DNA of 6,158 nt. Origin: Deltaproteobacteria bacterium (GTDB lineage Bacteria; Desulfobacterota; Anaeroferrophillalia; Anaeroferrophillales; Tharpellaceae). Below, in pieces: positions 5,583 to 6,158 of the stretch. The notes beneath the pieces are model-generated. The model was not told the DNA's origin and searched no databases. It was given only the letters and a program-made list of their open reading frames with translations. Position 1 is the first letter of the stretch; every line of letters starts with the position of its first letter. A program made the translations under genes and the position numbers. The DNA is taken from assembly GCA_030595135.1 (NCBI GenBank), contig JAUVDU010000107.1, positions 1 to 6,158 on the forward strand, read 5' to 3'.

Positions 5583-6158
5583 ATGGAAAACCGTTTACAG
5601 GGATTGCTGGCTGAAGCTCGTTCGTCAATCGAAAAAGCCGCATCCCTTGAAGAGCTTGAAACTTTACGGGTCAATATTTTGGGTCGTAAAGGGACGTTGA
5701 CCTCCCTTTTGAAAGGGCTCTCCGATTTGCCGCGCGAACTGAAACCGGTAATTGGTAAACTCGCCAATCAGATCAAAGAACAGATCCTGACAGCACTTGA
5801 GGAGACTCGCCGAACCTTGGCTGAGGCTGAAAGTCAGCGTCGGATTGTCGAGGGGGCGGTTGATGTAACCCTGCCCGGTCGCTCTTTGCCGACCGGCGGC
5901 ACCCACCCCATAACCCGGGTGACCAATGACGTCTGCGCCATCTTTAAGCGTATGGGGTTCAGTGTTGCTCAAGGGCCGGAGATTGAGCTCGACTACTACA
6001 ATTTCGAAGCTTTAAATATTCCCAAAGATCATCCCGCCCGGCAAATGCAGGACACATTTTATGTCTCTGATGACGTGGTTCTGCGTACACATACTTCACC
6101 GGTTCAGATTCGGGTCATGGAAAAACAGGCGCCGCCGGTTCAGGTTATTGTTCCGGGC
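5583..6158 (+). CDS. pheS: Phenylalanyl-tRNA synthetase alpha subunit, N-terminal part (runs off right edge)
   Basis: PheS is the catalytic subunit of the alpha2-beta2 class II enzyme that charges tRNA-Phe; pheT for the beta subunit usually follows and would lie outside the window. The visible 192 codons are a little over half of the usual 320-340. They contain the N-terminal coiled coil that contacts tRNA (about residues 1-95), with LRVNILGRKGTLT at 28-40, then the core. GGTHPIT lies near 105-111, DHPARQMQDTFY begins at 149, and RTHTSPVQ (168-175), part of the ATP and phenylalanine site, is intact. The start ATG lies 6 bp after the rplT stop. I see no Shine-Dalgarno sequence ahead of it, so translation is probably coupled to rplT. 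No pheM-like leader peptide is present at this junction. Confidence 0.97.
   Translation, partial: MENRLQGLLAEARSSIEKAASLEELETLRVNILGRKGTLTSLLKGLSDLPRELKPVIGKLANQIKEQILTALEETRRTLAEAESQRRIVEGAVDVTLPGRSLPTGGTHPITRVTNDVCAIFKRMGFSVAQGPEIELDYYNFEALNIPKDHPARQMQDTFYVSDDVVLRTHTSPVQIRVMEKQAPPVQVIVPG

Noticed and set aside
1..6158. CRISPR arrays, insertion sequences, toxin-antitoxin or defence genes
   Set aside because: No spaced repeat array, transposase frame, terminal inverted repeats or defence-like protein was visible. Apart from the integrase start, all coding space is standard translation genes.

Overview
This window is a housekeeping translation locus, with the edge of an integrated element at its left end. 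The right 5.4 kb runs left to right on the + strand: cysS, tRNA-Val(GAC), thrS, infC, rpmI, rplT and the first 192 codons of pheS. The left end is read on the - strand: a tRNA-Leu(CAG) gene and, downstream of its 3' end, the first 128 codons of a tyrosine-recombinase-type integrase that runs off the left edge.

Organism: a Gram-negative bacterium of moderate G+C is most likely. The thrS-infC-rpmI-rplT-pheS order is widespread in Proteobacteria and relatives. The ThrRS core reads KPMNCLAH instead of the KPMNCPGH of the E. coli enzyme, which from memory resembles Desulfobacterota (former Deltaproteobacteria, Desulfuromonas/Geobacter-like) enzymes. This placement is inference and only moderately sure. 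The integrase end (1-384) is visibly more A+T-rich than the synthetase genes, as expected for acquired DNA.

Layout: 1-484 is the element edge: the integrase start, two 11-bp direct repeats in its leader, and an extended -10 promoter. 485-571 is tRNA-Leu. 572-789 is a divergent control region: a near-consensus + strand promoter for cysS overlaps a - strand promoter-like sequence for tRNA-Leu, and their -35 hexamers form an inverted repeat. 790-2220 is cysS. 2221-2490 holds a promoter-like sequence, tRNA-Val, and a long hairpin with a T-rich tail just before thrS. 2491-6158 is a tightly packed operon: thrS and infC overlap by 11 bp, and the gaps after that are 36, 19 and 6 nt. No stretch over 300 bases lacks a gene.

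How the genes work together: the operon makes parts of the protein-synthesis machinery, namely three aminoacyl-tRNA synthetases (Cys, Thr, Phe alpha), initiation factor IF3, and large-subunit proteins bL35 and bL20, with two tRNA genes beside them. The most notable point is that infC has no ATG, GTG or TTG start that would give a full-length protein. The only plausible start is ATA at 4445, placed behind a near-perfect Shine-Dalgarno sequence. This fits the known use of non-canonical infC starts for IF3 autoregulation.

I found no undescribed multi-gene system inside the window. If there is accessory cargo, it lies beyond the left edge in the integrated element.
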